From Alkalibacillus filiformis (GTDB lineage: Bacteria > Bacillota > Bacilli > Bacillales > Alkalibacillaceae): a stretch of DNA of 64,000 bases. A program made the position numbers and the translations under genes. Every line of letters starts with the position of its first letter. Position 1 is the first letter of the stretch. The notes under the pieces were generated by a model, which was not told where the DNA came from, did no database searches, and saw only the letters and a list, made by a program, of their open reading frames with translations. The stretch lies in NCBI RefSeq assembly GCF_030814115.1, contig NZ_JAUSUP010000001.1, positions 372,001 through 436,000 of the forward strand, read 5' to 3'. Positions 47,764 to 57,555 of this stretch are shown one piece after another.

Positions 47764-48984
47764 GTGTTACAAAGATACGAACTCAACAACGGTTTAAAAA
47801 TAGTTGAGGAGCAAATGAATGGGGTTCGTTCAGTGTCAATTGGAATATGGATTTTAACTGGATCGCGCAATGAACCTGAGAATATTAATGGAATTTCACA
47901 CTTAATAGAACATATGCTTTTCAAAGGAACTGACAAAAGGTCACCTAAAGAGATAGCTGAAGCTTTTGATAAAATAGGAGGACAAGTCAATGCATTTACT
48001 TCAAAAGAGTATACTTGTCTTTATGCAAGAGTTATGGACCAACATGCTGAAGAGGCTTTAGAAGTGTTGTCTGATATGATTTTGAACTCTAAATTTGATG
48101 AGGAAGAACTTGAAAGAGAAAAGAAAGTTGTCTTAGAAGAAATACTCATGACAGAAGATGACCCAGATGATATTATTCATGACTATTTACATGAAGTAAG
48201 CTTTGAAAATCACCCATTGTCACAATCAATTTTAGGTAGTCGCGAAGCATTACATAATTTGTCTAGGTCAGATATTATCAATTATATGGATCAATATTAC
48301 ACAGCTGAACGTATGGTTGTTTCTATAGCAGGTAATGTGCCAGAGAACTTCCGCGAAAAAGTATCCACACACTTAGGAGATATTAGTTCTAATTCTAAAG
48401 ATGAGGACGAGTTGAAGACAATTTTCACACCAGGCAATATTGAAAAAACTGATGATACAAGTCAATCCCACTTATGTATTGGCTATAATGGATATCAAAT
48501 TGGAACGGATGAGGTATTAACGGTTTCTGTATTAAACAACGTACTAGGCGGTAGCATGAGCTCGAGAATGTTCCAACAAGTTAGAGAAGATAAAGGGTTG
48601 TCATATGCTATATTCTCATTTCACAATCCATTTCGGGATAATGGAATTTTAACAATCTATAGTGCAACTGCACCCGATCAACTTGAAGAAATGGAAACCA
48701 TAATTAATAGTATCATAGATGATATTAAAGTGAATGGTATAACGGATCAAGAATTAACGAATACAGTTCAACAATTAAAAGGTCAATTAGTGTTGGGGTT
48801 AGAAAACCCTAGTAGTCGAATGAACCGCAATGGTCGTAATGAGCTTTTACAACAACCACACTTAACAATTGATGAGCTAATTACGAAACTTGAAAAAGTA
48901 ACTCATGTTGATATTAAAAAGATTGCAAATGAAATGTTTAATTCTAAGCCAGCTCGTGCATTGATTTCACCTGAAAGCATATAA
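47764..48984 (+). CDS. mlpA: M16-family zinc protease MlpA (YmxG)
   Basis: A 406-residue pitrilysin/M16B peptidase. The inverted zinc motif is His46-x-x-Glu49-His50 (HLIEHMLFKGT), with the downstream Glu in EREKKVVLEEILM. The C-terminal M16 domain has GGSMSSRMFQQVREDKGLSY. The start is GTG 47764 with GGGAGAGG ahead. B. subtilis MlpA has been linked to regulation of protease/aprE expression; its substrate is unclear. The usual ylxY gene between pnp and mlpA is absent. Confidence 0.93.
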   Translation: MLQRYELNNGLKIVEEQMNGVRSVSIGIWILTGSRNEPENINGISHLIEHMLFKGTDKRSPKEIAEAFDKIGGQVNAFTSKEYTCLYARVMDQHAEEALEVLSDMILNSKFDEEELEREKKVVLEEILMTEDDPDDIIHDYLHEVSFENHPLSQSILGSREALHNLSRSDIINYMDQYYTAERMVVSIAGNVPENFREKVSTHLGDISSNSKDEDELKTIFTPGNIEKTDDTSQSHLCIGYNGYQIGTDEVLTVSVLNNVLGGSMSSRMFQQVREDKGLSYAIFSFHNPFRDNGILTIYSATAPDQLEEMETIINSIIDDIKVNGITDQELTNTVQQLKGQLVLGLENPSSRMNRNGRNELLQQPHLTIDELITKLEKVTHVDIKKIANEMFNSKPARALISPESI

Positions 48985-49016
48985 TGGTATAAAACATACT
49001 AGAAAGGTAGATGTTT

Positions 49017-49256
49017 ATGCGTTATAGAGACTTATCAGGAAAAGAATTAATTGATGCAGACCGTGGAGAGAGGTTAGGTGTGTTAGGACATACCGACTTA
49101 GAAATTAACGAATCAACGGGCCAAATTGAACGGATCGTTATTCAGGATTACTCGATGCTAGGTTTTAAAAAGGGAGAGTCCACTGCTACTATAAAATGGT
49201 CAGATATTGAAGTAATCGGTGACGATATGATCGTCATTAAACGAAACGCCTTTTAA
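49017..49256 (+). CDS. ymxH: YlmC/YmxH-family PRC-barrel-like protein
   Basis: A 79-residue protein of the YlmC/YmxH family. ATG 49017 is preferred, since GAAAGGT lies eight bases away; ATG 49011 is in frame but too close. The pattern RYRDLSGKELIDADRGERLG and KWSDIEVIGDDMIVIKR fits a PRC-barrel fold. It sits between mlpA and the dipicolinate genes as in B. subtilis. Paralogues are sporulation-associated; function unproven. Confidence 0.9.
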   Translation: MRYRDLSGKELIDADRGERLGVLGHTDLEINESTGQIERIVIQDYSMLGFKKGESTATIKWSDIEVIGDDMIVIKRNAF

Positions 49257-49296
49257 GACTTCATAAAAATAAAAATTGTATTGAAATCATATGTAT

Positions 49297-49338
49297 AACT
49301 GGCTTTCCTTAAAACTTGGAAAGTCAGTTTTCACTTTT
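49297..49338 (+). terminator. Rho-independent terminator after ymxH
   Basis: AACTGGCTTTCC (49297-49308) pairs with GGAAAGTCAGTT (49318-49329), one G-U pair, loop TTAAAACTT, then TTCACTTTT. It isolates the dipicolinate operon from mlpA-ymxH. Confidence 0.82.
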
Positions 49339-49359
49339 CCTAGACGTTTACATAGTATA
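49333..49359 (+). promoter_or_regulatory. Candidate sigma-K promoter for dpaA-dpaB
   Basis: AC (49333-49334), exactly 16 bases, then CATAGTATA (49351-49359), matching the AC-N16/17-CATANNNTA pattern of mother-cell sigma-K. B. subtilis spoVF is under sigma-K control. It lies 33 bases before dpaA. Confidence 0.6.
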
Positions 49360-49392
49360 TATTGGATTGAATGATAATGGGTAGGTGATGAG

Positions 49393-50268
49393 ATGTTAAC
49401 AGGAAAGACAGTGTTAATTGTAGGTGGCGACGCCAGGTATATTGAGTTAATTAAACAATTGTCATTATTTGATGCTAGCGTCTATGCTATTGGGTTTGAT
49501 GAAGCGGAAGACCAGCTTGACAATGTCGTCTTAACGACTGAGGATCGTTTAGTGAAAAATCAAATCGACGCAATCATCTTACCGATTACCGGGCTAGATC
49601 AGAACGGTTATGCTGATACTCATTTTAGTGATTCATCAATACAATTGACCGAAGAAGCATTAAACGATTTTCCAGACCACTGTTTGATGTTCACTGGGAT
49701 TATGACACCGTACTTAAGGCAATTAACTAACTTTGAAAACCGTATTGTCGCATTGATGGACCGAGATGATGTTGCGATTTATAATTCGATCCCAACTGTT
49801 GAAGGTGCCATAATGCTTGCGATTCAACATACAGACTTTACTATTCATAATTCCAATGTAACCATTTTAGGCTTTGGAAGGGTAGGAAAAACATTAGTGA
49901 GACCTTTTCAAGGGTTAGGTGCTAACGTTTCAGTTTATGCACGAAGAAATGATGATTTAGCAAGAGTTTTTGAGTCTCATGCTAAACCAATAGAAGAGAC
50001 TGATCTTGTCGACTCAGTAAAGGACTGCAACATATTAATTAACACAGTACCAGAATTAATCGTAACGCCTAAAATTATAAGCGCACTGCCATTGGACTGT
50101 TTAATTATCGATTTAGCGTCAAAACCAGGAGGAGTCGATTTTCGTTATGCAAAAAAGCGTGGCGTAACTGCTATGCTCGCACCTAGTTTGCCAGGGATGG
50201 TCGCACCAAAAACAGCTGGTAAAATATTAGCCCATGTCATTCAAACCGTTATGCATGATCATGAATAA
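49393..50268 (+). CDS. dpaA: Dipicolinate synthase subunit A (SpoVFA)
   Basis: DpaA with DpaB oxidises dihydrodipicolinate to dipicolinic acid, the calcium chelator of the spore core, in the mother cell. The 291-residue product has an N-terminal domain (VLIVGGDARYIELIKQL) and a dinucleotide-binding fold (VTILGFGRVGKTLVRPFQGL), with APSLPGMVAPKTAGKI near the end. The ATG follows TAGGTGATGAG. It opens a cluster with the DPA precursor genes asd, dapG and dapA. Confidence 0.97.
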   Translation: MLTGKTVLIVGGDARYIELIKQLSLFDASVYAIGFDEAEDQLDNVVLTTEDRLVKNQIDAIILPITGLDQNGYADTHFSDSSIQLTEEALNDFPDHCLMFTGIMTPYLRQLTNFENRIVALMDRDDVAIYNSIPTVEGAIMLAIQHTDFTIHNSNVTILGFGRVGKTLVRPFQGLGANVSVYARRNDDLARVFESHAKPIEETDLVDSVKDCNILINTVPELIVTPKIISALPLDCLIIDLASKPGGVDFRYAKKRGVTAMLAPSLPGMVAPKTAGKILAHVIQTVMHDHE

Positions 50269-50287
50269 CGGAAGGAGTTCGGTTTGA

Positions 50288-50872
50288 TTGGATTTAAAAG
50301 GTAAAAGAATAGGATTTGGATTAACAGGATCACATTGTACGTATGATGAGACATTTCCAGTTTTGCAAGACTTAGTTGATCGGGGTGCTGAAGTTGTACC
50401 CATAGTCTCTTATACTGTTCAGTCTACTGACACAAAATTCGGAGAGGCTGAACAACATATTGCTAGAATAAAAGAGATAACAAACAAACCACTCGTTAAC
50501 ACTATTCCTTTAGCAGAACCACTAGGACCTAAAGAACCTTTAGATTGTATGGTTATTGCACCAATGACAGGTGCTTCTTTAAGCAAGTTTGCTAATGCCC
50601 TAACAGATAGCCCTGTCTTAATGGCAGCTAAAGCAACGTTAAGAAATCGTAAACCTGTCGTTTTAGCGATCTCTACAAATGATGCTTTAGGATTAAATGC
50701 TGCCAATATTGCTAAACTATTAGCTGCTAAGCATATCTACTTTGTACCATATGGCCAAGATGATCCAGTGAAGAAGCCTACGTCTTTAGTAGCGCATATG
50801 TCACTGCTACCAGATACAATTGAAAAAGCACTTGAAGGTGAACAATTGCAACCCATGTTAAGAGAATATTAA
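50288..50872 (+). CDS. dpaB: Dipicolinate synthase subunit B (SpoVFB)
   Basis: The flavoprotein-like partner of DpaA (flavin-dependent decarboxylase fold). The start is TTG 50288 with GGAAGGAG about ten bases upstream. The 194-residue product shows RIGFGLTGSHCTYDETFPVL, CMVIAPMTGASLSKFANALT and DSPVLMAAKATLRNRKPVVL, typical of SpoVFB. It follows dpaA by 19 bases. Confidence 0.97.
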   Translation: MDLKGKRIGFGLTGSHCTYDETFPVLQDLVDRGAEVVPIVSYTVQSTDTKFGEAEQHIARIKEITNKPLVNTIPLAEPLGPKEPLDCMVIAPMTGASLSKFANALTDSPVLMAAKATLRNRKPVVLAISTNDALGLNAANIAKLLAAKHIYFVPYGQDDPVKKPTSLVAHMSLLPDTIEKALEGEQLQPMLREY

Positions 50873-50948
50873 CAAAGGTGTTAATAATATAAAAATATGA
50901 TAGACTGTTAATAGAAAATTTATATACGTAGTTATGGAGGGAATAAAA

Positions 50949-51998
50949 GTGGAAGCAAAAAGCAGGTACAATGTAGCAGTTGTAGGAGCAACAGGTGCAG
51001 TAGGTGAAAAAATAATTGCGATGCTAGAAAAGGTCGAGTTCCCAATTGATGAACTACGTCCTTTAGCATCAAAGCGTTCAGTAGGCAATACCGTTCAATA
51101 CAAAGGTGGAGAAGTTTCGATTCAAGAAGCAACTCCAGAAGCTTTTGAAGGAATTGATATTGCTCTATTTTCAGCAGGCGGTTCAGTTTCAAAGCAGCTA
51201 GCTCAAGAAGCTGTCGATCGTGGAGCTGTCGTTATTGATAATACAAGTGCATTCCGTATGCATGAAGATGTTCCATTAGTTGTTCCTGAAGTGAACAAAG
51301 AAGATATTAAAAATCATAAAGGAATTATTGCTAACCCAAATTGTTCAACAATTCAAATGGTAGCAGCTTTAGAACCAATCCGTGAAAAATATGGGCTTAA
51401 CCGTATTATTGTTTCAACTTATCAGTCGGTATCAGGTTCAGGTAATGATGCGATTGAAGAGCTTAAGCATCAAACACGATCAATGCTAGATGGGGAAACA
51501 GTTCATACAGAAATCATGCCAGTGAAATCTGAGCCAAAGCACTTCCCAATCGCGTTTAACGCATTACCTCAGATCGACACATTTGAAGACAATCATTATA
51601 CATTTGAAGAAATGAAGATGGTTAATGAAACGAAGAAAATCATGAGTCTTCCTGAGTTAAACGTTGCTGCAACGTGTGTGCGTTTACCATTTTTCTACTC
51701 ACATGCTGAGAGCATCTATGTCGAAATTGATCATGAAAACATTTCAGTTCCGCAATTACAAGGTGCTATTAAAGATGCACCAGGTGTTGTATTAGAAGAT
51801 GATATTGTAAACCAAGGATATCCAACGCCGTTATCTGCAGAAGGTAAATTAGATATTTTTGTAGGTCGAGTAAGAAAAGACTTAGATGTACCAAACGGAT
51901 TCCACTTATGGGTTGTAGCAGATAACGTACTAAAAGGTGCTGCTTGGAATTCAGTACAAATCGCTCAAGCATTAATCGAAATGAACTCTGAAGCATAA
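50949..51998 (+). CDS. asd: Aspartate-semialdehyde dehydrogenase
   Basis: Asd reduces aspartyl phosphate to the semialdehyde, the branch point to lysine/dipicolinate, threonine and methionine. GTG 50949 is chosen, as GGAGGG (50936-50941) lies before it and within the frame opened by ATG 50934. About 349 residues. The NADP loop VAVVGATGAVGEKIIAMLEK, the catalytic Cys in NPNCSTIQMV and the VSGSGNDAIEEL region are clear. Confidence 0.97.
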   Translation: MEAKSRYNVAVVGATGAVGEKIIAMLEKVEFPIDELRPLASKRSVGNTVQYKGGEVSIQEATPEAFEGIDIALFSAGGSVSKQLAQEAVDRGAVVIDNTSAFRMHEDVPLVVPEVNKEDIKNHKGIIANPNCSTIQMVAALEPIREKYGLNRIIVSTYQSVSGSGNDAIEELKHQTRSMLDGETVHTEIMPVKSEPKHFPIAFNALPQIDTFEDNHYTFEEMKMVNETKKIMSLPELNVAATCVRLPFFYSHAESIYVEIDHENISVPQLQGAIKDAPGVVLEDDIVNQGYPTPLSAEGKLDIFVGRVRKDLDVPNGFHLWVVADNVLKGAAWNSVQIAQALIEMNSEA

Positions 51999-52012
51999 GT
52001 CGAGGTGCAAAG

Positions 52013-53227
52013 ATGAAAACGTTAGTGCAAAAGTTTGGTGGGACCTCTGTTCGCGATGAAGCGATCAGAGGTCGAGCAATTCAACATATAAAGGATGCAA
52101 TTCAAGAAGGATATCGAGTCGTCGTAGTCGTTTCTGCAATGGGACGCAAAGGTGAACCATATGCAACCGACTCTTTACTCGGTTTAATTGATTATCCCGA
52201 AACAGACGTTACAAAACGTGAAATTGATTTATTAATGTCGTGTGGCGAAACAATCTCGTCTGTTGTTTTTACACATGAATTAAAACAACAAGGTGTAACA
52301 GCGACTGCATTGACAGGGTCACGCGCGGGTATACTAACAACGAGTGATTATACAGACTCTAGAATTAATAAAGTCGATTCTACAGAAATTCATAAGTATT
52401 TAAAAAGTAATGATGTTGTCGTCGTTGCAGGTTTCCAAGGACAAGATGAAGATGGTAATGTTACAACTCTTGGACGTGGTGGTTCTGATACTTCTGCTGT
52501 AGCATTAGGAGCCGCTATGGAATCTGATTATGTTGATATCTTTACGGATGTTGATGGAATTAAAACAGCCGATCCAAGACTTGTTGAAAATGCTAAAACT
52601 TTACAAGTGATGACATATAATGAAATTGTTCATCTAGCGTACCAGGGCTCTAAAGTGATTCACCCTAGAGCTGTTGAAATTGCGATGCAAGAAAAGATTC
52701 CGATCCGAGTACGATCAACATACTCTAATGATAGCGGTACTTTAGTAACTGCAAAAAAAGATCAAACAGTCGACCAAGGCTTTAAAGATCGACTCGTTAC
52801 TGGTATCGCACACGTTTCTGGCATTACACAAGTTAAAGTGTACACTAAAGAAGATCCAATTCGTTTGCATAATGACGTATTAACCCAATTAGCATCAGAA
52901 CAAATCTCAGTTGACTTTTTCAATATTACAACAGATGGTATAACATTCACTGTCCCTACACACAAACTAAAGACTACTACTTCTATAATAGAAGCATTAA
53001 ATTATGACTATAAAATCGTAGAAAAATGCGCAAAAGTTTCAACAGTAGGTGCTGGAATTCAAGGAGTTCCAGGTGTTGCTTCTCGTGTCGTTTCAGCATT
53101 ATCAAAATTTAACATCCAAATATTACAGTCGGCAGATAGCCATACTACTATTTGGGTGTTAGTAAAAGAACAAGACCTTGAAAATGCGGTTAACGCATTA
53201 CACCAAGAGTTTCTCGAAGATCGTTAA
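52013..53227 (+). CDS. dapG: Aspartokinase I (DapG type)
   Basis: Phosphorylates aspartate at the head of the pathway. The 404-residue product has the kinase domain (VQKFGGTSVRDEAIRGRAIQ, GRGGSDTSAVALGAAM) and two C-terminal ACT regulatory domains. In B. subtilis DapG is inhibited by meso-diaminopimelate and serves cell wall and spore DPA synthesis; position between asd and dapA supports the same role. There is no sign of the internal beta-subunit start that LysC-type enzymes use, but I cannot rule it out. Confidence 0.94.
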   Translation: MKTLVQKFGGTSVRDEAIRGRAIQHIKDAIQEGYRVVVVVSAMGRKGEPYATDSLLGLIDYPETDVTKREIDLLMSCGETISSVVFTHELKQQGVTATALTGSRAGILTTSDYTDSRINKVDSTEIHKYLKSNDVVVVAGFQGQDEDGNVTTLGRGGSDTSAVALGAAMESDYVDIFTDVDGIKTADPRLVENAKTLQVMTYNEIVHLAYQGSKVIHPRAVEIAMQEKIPIRVRSTYSNDSGTLVTAKKDQTVDQGFKDRLVTGIAHVSGITQVKVYTKEDPIRLHNDVLTQLASEQISVDFFNITTDGITFTVPTHKLKTTTSIIEALNYDYKIVEKCAKVSTVGAGIQGVPGVASRVVSALSKFNIQILQSADSHTTIWVLVKEQDLENAVNALHQEFLEDR

Positions 53228-53248
53228 TTTGTGGAAGGGGTTTTGACA

Positions 53249-54115
53249 GTGGATTTTGGGAATGTTTTAACTGCGATGGTTACGCCCTTTGACGATGAAG
53301 GACGTTTAGATTTAAACAAAACTGAGAAGTTAGTTGAGTATTTAATTGCAAACGGATCTGAAGGTTTAGTATTAGGTGGAACAACAGGTGAATCACCAAC
53401 ACTATCAAATGAGGAGAAACTACAACTTTTTACTGCTGTTAAAGAGATGGTCAATAATCGAGTACCGGTTCTCGCTGGTACCGGTAGTAATCATACACAA
53501 GCAGCAGTAGAATTGACTAAGCAAGCTACTAAAACAGGCGTTGACGGTATTATGTTAGTGACACCATATTACAATAAGCCGAATGAAGAAGGTTTATACT
53601 TACATTTTAAAACAATTGCTGAAAGTACATCATTGCCAGTCATGCTATATAATGTTCCAGGTCGCTCAGTCGTTAATATGTCAGTTGATACGACCGTTGA
53701 GTTATCAAAAATCTCCAATATTGTATCGACGAAAGATGCTAGTGGCGACATAGATATGATGAGCGAAATTATCGAAAGGACGGATGATTCTTTCAGTTTA
53801 TATGTTGGTGATGACAGCATGACATTACCATCGTTAGCTGTCGGTTCAAAAGGTGTTGTTTCGGTTTCAGCACATGTTATAGGAAATGAGATGAAACAAA
53901 TGGTTGATGCCTTTCGCTTGGGACATACGACTCAAGCAGCACAAATTCATCGAAAGATTTTACCAAAGATGAAAGCGTGTTTTATGGCCCCTTCACCAGC
54001 ACCTGTAAAAGCAGCGTTAAATTACTACGGAATTGATGTCGGTTCAGTTCGCTTGCCTTTAGTTGATTTATCACTAGAAGAGTTTAATACATTAAAAACA
54101 GTATTAGATCAATAA
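53249..54115 (+). CDS. dapA: 4-hydroxy-tetrahydrodipicolinate synthase
   Basis: DapA condenses pyruvate with aspartate semialdehyde; its product leads to lysine and, through DpaAB, to dipicolinate. GTG 53249 is chosen because GGAAGGGG (53233-53240) lies eight bases away and MDFGNVLTAMVTPFDDEG then matches B. subtilis. The 288-residue TIM barrel has GGTTGESPTL, MLYNVPGR with the catalytic Tyr, and the Schiff-base Lys in VSTKDASGD. A strong terminator follows. Confidence 0.97.
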   Translation: MDFGNVLTAMVTPFDDEGRLDLNKTEKLVEYLIANGSEGLVLGGTTGESPTLSNEEKLQLFTAVKEMVNNRVPVLAGTGSNHTQAAVELTKQATKTGVDGIMLVTPYYNKPNEEGLYLHFKTIAESTSLPVMLYNVPGRSVVNMSVDTTVELSKISNIVSTKDASGDIDMMSEIIERTDDSFSLYVGDDSMTLPSLAVGSKGVVSVSAHVIGNEMKQMVDAFRLGHTTQAAQIHRKILPKMKACFMAPSPAPVKAALNYYGIDVGSVRLPLVDLSLEEFNTLKTVLDQ

Positions 54116-54132
54116 TATATTTGTCATTAATT

Positions 54133-54171
54133 AAACTGGTCTCATTCCTAATGAGACCAGTTTTTACTTTT
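54133..54171 (+). terminator. Rho-independent terminator after dapA
   Basis: AAACTGGTCTCATT (54133-54146) pairs perfectly with AATGAGACCAGTTT (54150-54163) around CCT, then TT-A-CTTTTTG. It closes the dpaA-dapA cluster. Confidence 0.93.
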
Positions 54172-54229
54172 TGTTATGCATGACTAACCACAAAATGCGA
54201 ACAATACGAACTAAAGGTAGGTGTTAAAG

Positions 54230-54955
54230 ATGAATCAAGATCAACCAAATAACGATGAGAAAAAACAGGAAGGTCAAAGTCAAGATTCATTAATGGAAAA
54301 AATTAAACAGCTCGGCTCAACAAATGTCCCTCAAGCACCCGATTCCAATATTCACGTACTACCGATTATTGGACAAGTTGAAGGGCACCTTCAATTACCC
54401 GCTAAAAATAAGACGACAAAATATGAACACCTTATTCCGCAAATTATAGCTATAGAACAAAATCCTAAAATTGAGGGTGTCATTATTTTGTTAAATACTG
54501 TGGGAGGAGATGTAGAAGCAGGTTTGGCAATTTCAGAAATGATCTCGTCTCTATCTAAACCATCTGTATCCCTCGTATTAGGTGGCGGACATTCTATTGG
54601 TGTGCCAATTGCTGTTTCAGCAAACCACTCTTTTATTACCGAGACTGCTACCATGACCATTCACCCAATCCGCTTAACTGGTCTAGTGGTTGGTGTACCA
54701 CAAACATTTGAGTACCTTGACAAAATGCAAGATCGTGTTATTAATTTCGTAACCCATCACTCAGATATTGAAGAAGACAAGTTTAAGGATTTGATGTTTG
54801 CCAAAGGTAATTTAACTCGTGATATTGGTACAAACGTTGTTGGTCAAGACGCTGTTGATTATGGTCTAATTGATTCAATTGGCGGCGTTAAAGAAGCGAT
54901 GGTCAAACTTAATGAGTTAATCGGTAAAACTGATGATGACCAGGTGATCGAATGA
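54230..54955 (+). CDS. tepA: ClpP-like protease TepA (YmfB)
   Basis: A 241-residue ClpP-like serine peptidase. ATG 54230 is chosen because AAAGGTAGGTG precedes it. After a polar N-terminus the ClpP fold shows Ser122 in [11 protein letters not shown] and His145 in [12 protein letters not shown], so catalysis is plausible. In B. subtilis TepA was linked to protein translocation and spore small-protein handling. It overlaps the ylzJ-like gene by four bases. The usual rnjB before it is missing. Confidence 0.93.
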   Translation: MNQDQPNNDEKKQEGQSQDSLMEKIKQLGSTNVPQAPDSNIHVLPIIGQVEGHLQLPAKNKTTKYEHLIPQIIAIEQNPKIEGVIILLNTVGGDVEAGLAISEMISSLSKPSVSLVLGGGHSIGVPIAVSANHSFITETATMTIHPIRLTGLVVGVPQTFEYLDKMQDRVINFVTHHSDIEEDKFKDLMFAKGNLTRDIGTNVVGQDAVDYGLIDSIGGVKEAMVKLNELIGKTDDDQVIE

Positions 54956-55161
54956 TTATATATACGCCATTACTCGAACAAGAAATTTTTGAGGATGAAG
55001 AAGAGCATGAAAGCTTTCATTGGTTAAATGTTGAACATGCAACAGTTAAATTAAGAAGAGATGTTGAAAACAATAGTTTTGAAATTGTTCACATGACATC
55101 TACTAATCCATCAGATTATTTAAAGAACCACTTACAACCTGGGTCAATTTATTACTTATAA
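54952..55161 (+). CDS. ylzJ: YlzJ-like small protein
   Basis: A 69-residue protein in the slot of ylzJ, between tepA and spoIIIE. The N-terminus [20 protein letters not shown] and the C-terminal [20 protein letters not shown] fit the YlzJ family pattern. Function unknown. It overlaps tepA by four bases, so the two are co-translated; in B. subtilis the pair is similarly linked. Confidence 0.85.
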   Translation: MIIYTPLLEQEIFEDEEEHESFHWLNVEHATVKLRRDVENNSFEIVHMTSTNPSDYLKNHLQPGSIYYL

Positions 55162-55164
55162 TCA

Positions 55165-55193
55165 TCCAAAAGGAGGTAACTCTGTGATATAAT
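55165..55193 (+). promoter_or_regulatory. Extended -10 promoter candidate for spoIIIE
   Basis: TG-A-TATAAT (55185-55193) is a perfect extended -10; the -35 (TCCAAA, 55165-55170) is poor. A full Shine-Dalgarno AAAGGAGGT (55169-55177) overlaps it and is followed only by GTG-ATA-TAA. Confidence 0.5.
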
Positions 55194-55201
55194 GAACGTT
55201 A

Positions 55202-55236
55202 GAAGCAGCCGATTATTAGGCTGCTTCACTCATTTT
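55202..55236 (+). terminator. Hairpin in the spoIIIE leader
   Basis: GAAGCAGCC (55202-55210) pairs perfectly with GGCTGCTTC (55219-55227). TTTTT follows five bases later (55232-55236). It may end the tepA-ylzJ transcript or attenuate spoIIIE. Confidence 0.65.
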
Positions 55237-55249
55237 TGAGGTGATGAAG

Positions 55250-57532
55250 ATGGCGAAGAAAAAACGTAAAACAAAACGCAACAAAAGAAAACCTTTATTG
55301 AAGTTTGAATTAATAGGATTACTATTAATTTTAACTGCTATTTTCTCAAGTGGAATAACACCGATCAGCGAAGGTGTCATTCCAAATTTATTAACGAATT
55401 TACTGCAATGGTTGTTTGGTTTTTGGTACGCAATTGCAAGTGGCTTTATGTTCGTCTTAGGACTCTATTTATTAGTGAAAAGGACATGGCCAACATTTAC
55501 ATCAATGAAATGGATTGGTTTTTACGTATTAGTTGGCTCAATTATACTTTATACTCATGTACAAGCCTTTGAAACTGTCGTGGCGACTAATTCTGACCAG
55601 TCAATTTTCACATTAACTTGGGATTTCTTTGATGCATACCAAAATGGGATTGTCACTTATGAAGAAATTGGAGCTGGGATGACAGGTGCACTATTATTTT
55701 TCCTAAGTTTTTATTTATTATCTTCTGCAGGAGCAAAAGTTCTCGCGCTCTTTGCGCTTATTATTGGAATTATGTTGTTATCTGAAAAATCTTTAACAGA
55801 TGTAATTAACCAAGTGTATACATACTTCAAAACTAAGTTTGATCATTGGAAGGCACAAAGAGAAAAGAGCAAAGAAGAAAAACAAAAAGAACCAAAAGAA
55901 AAGCCCGAGCCTGACACAGTAACTGTAGAAATTGAAGATCATGCAACACCACAAGAAGAGCCTGTAATTGAAGGTTTCGAAACGTATGGAAATGAACCTG
56001 ACTTAACAGAAATTGAAACGAAAGAATGGACGGAAACAGTTGAGAATGAGTCAGAGCAACAATTTGATGAACATGAACAACTACCGTTGACTGAAGTTGA
56101 AAATGAAGACTATAAATTACCTTCTTTAAACTTGTTAGCGAATCCTGTCACCCATTCACAACAGCAAGAGAAGTCACAAATTCAATCAACTGTTAAGAAG
56201 TTAGAACAAACATTTCACAGCTTTGGTGTTAAAGCAAAAGTAACGAAGGTTCACGTTGGACCAGCTGTTACTAAATATGAAGTTTATCCAGACGTTGGTG
56301 TGAAAGTTAGTAAAATTGTTAATTTGCATGACGATTTAGCACTGGCTTTAGCTGCTAGAGACATCAGAATTGAAGCACCAATACCGGGTAAATCAGCAAT
56401 CGGAATTGAAGTGCCTAATACTGAAGTGGCACAAGTATCGATGAGAGAAGTGATGCAACCCATTCATCAAAGTCCTTCCAAATTACTGTTCGGATTAGGA
56501 CGAGATATTGCTGGTGATGCTATTACAGCTGAATTAAATAAAATGCCACACATGTTAATTGCAGGTGCGACAGGTAGTGGTAAAAGTGTTTGTGTAAATG
56601 GTATTATTACAAGTATTTTGCTACGTGCTAAGCCACATGAAGTGAAAATGATGATGATTGACCCTAAAAAAGTTGAATTAAATGTATATAATGGCATACC
56701 ACATCTATTAGCGCCAGTTGTAACGGATCCTAAAAAGGCATCTCAAGCACTTAAAAAGATTGTTTCAGAGATGGAAAGACGTTATGAGTTATTTTCTGAT
56801 ACTGGTACAAGAAATATTGAAGGATATAATGACTACATTAATAAAGTGAATGAGCAAGAAGGTGAAAATCACCCACAATTACCATACATCGTTGTTTTAA
56901 TTGATGAGTTAGCAGACTTAATGATGGTTGCTTCAAATGAAGTAGAAGATGCTATTACTCGACTAGCACAAATGGCGCGAGCTGCAGGGATTCATTTAAT
57001 TATCGCTACACAAAGACCATCAGTTGATGTTATAACAGGCGTAATTAAAGCGAATATTCCTTCTAGAATTGCGTTTAGTGTATCATCGCAAACTGATTCG
57101 AGAACGATTTTAGATAGTGGTGGTGCTGAGAAGTTACTCGGTAAAGGTGACATGCTATTTTTACCAGTTGGTGCTTCTAAGCCAACACGAATACAAGGTG
57201 CGTTCTTATCTGATGAAGAAGTCGAATCCGTAGTCGATTTCTGCATCGAACAACAGAAAGCACAATATCAAGAAGAGATGATTCCAAGTGAATCAAATGA
57301 ACAACATGAAGAAGTAGACGATGAATTATATGAAGATGCTGTCCAACTAATAGTCGAAATGCAAAGTGCGAGTGTGTCAATGTTACAACGCAAATTTAGA
57401 ATTGGTTACACGAGAGCTGCACGTTTAATTGATGCAATGGAAGAACGAGGGATCGTTGGCCCATATGAAGGTAGTAAACCAAGAAAAGTACTAGGATCAC
57501 CAAACACACAACATGAAGAACAATCGTCATAA
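55250..57532 (+). CDS. spoIIIE: DNA translocase SpoIIIE/FtsK
   Basis: Septum-bound DNA pump that moves the chromosome into the forespore and clears trapped DNA. ATG 55250 is chosen, with GAGGTGA just ahead; GTG 55241 and ATG 55244 fall in or too near that site. The 760-residue product has a basic N-terminus, four membrane helices (to about residue 190), an acidic linker (about 200-300), the RecA-like motor with Walker [10 protein letters not shown] and Walker [14 protein letters not shown], and a gamma winged-helix domain that reads SRS/KOPS sites. Confidence 0.97.
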   Translation: MAKKKRKTKRNKRKPLLKFELIGLLLILTAIFSSGITPISEGVIPNLLTNLLQWLFGFWYAIASGFMFVLGLYLLVKRTWPTFTSMKWIGFYVLVGSIILYTHVQAFETVVATNSDQSIFTLTWDFFDAYQNGIVTYEEIGAGMTGALLFFLSFYLLSSAGAKVLALFALIIGIMLLSEKSLTDVINQVYTYFKTKFDHWKAQREKSKEEKQKEPKEKPEPDTVTVEIEDHATPQEEPVIEGFETYGNEPDLTEIETKEWTETVENESEQQFDEHEQLPLTEVENEDYKLPSLNLLANPVTHSQQQEKSQIQSTVKKLEQTFHSFGVKAKVTKVHVGPAVTKYEVYPDVGVKVSKIVNLHDDLALALAARDIRIEAPIPGKSAIGIEVPNTEVAQVSMREVMQPIHQSPSKLLFGLGRDIAGDAITAELNKMPHMLIAGATGSGKSVCVNGIITSILLRAKPHEVKMMMIDPKKVELNVYNGIPHLLAPVVTDPKKASQALKKIVSEMERRYELFSDTGTRNIEGYNDYINKVNEQEGENHPQLPYIVVLIDELADLMMVASNEVEDAITRLAQMARAAGIHLIIATQRPSVDVITGVIKANIPSRIAFSVSSQTDSRTILDSGGAEKLLGKGDMLFLPVGASKPTRIQGAFLSDEEVESVVDFCIEQQKAQYQEEMIPSESNEQHEEVDDELYEDAVQLIVEMQSASVSMLQRKFRIGYTRAARLIDAMEERGIVGPYEGSKPRKVLGSPNTQHEEQSS

Positions 57533-57555
57533 CTTCACAATAATATTCTTATGTA

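Noticed and set aside
55192-55239. 15-residue leader peptide ORF before spoIIIE
   Set aside because: Its ATG is about 15 bases from the Shine-Dalgarno and would lie upstream of the predicted transcription start; only kept as part of the leader finding.
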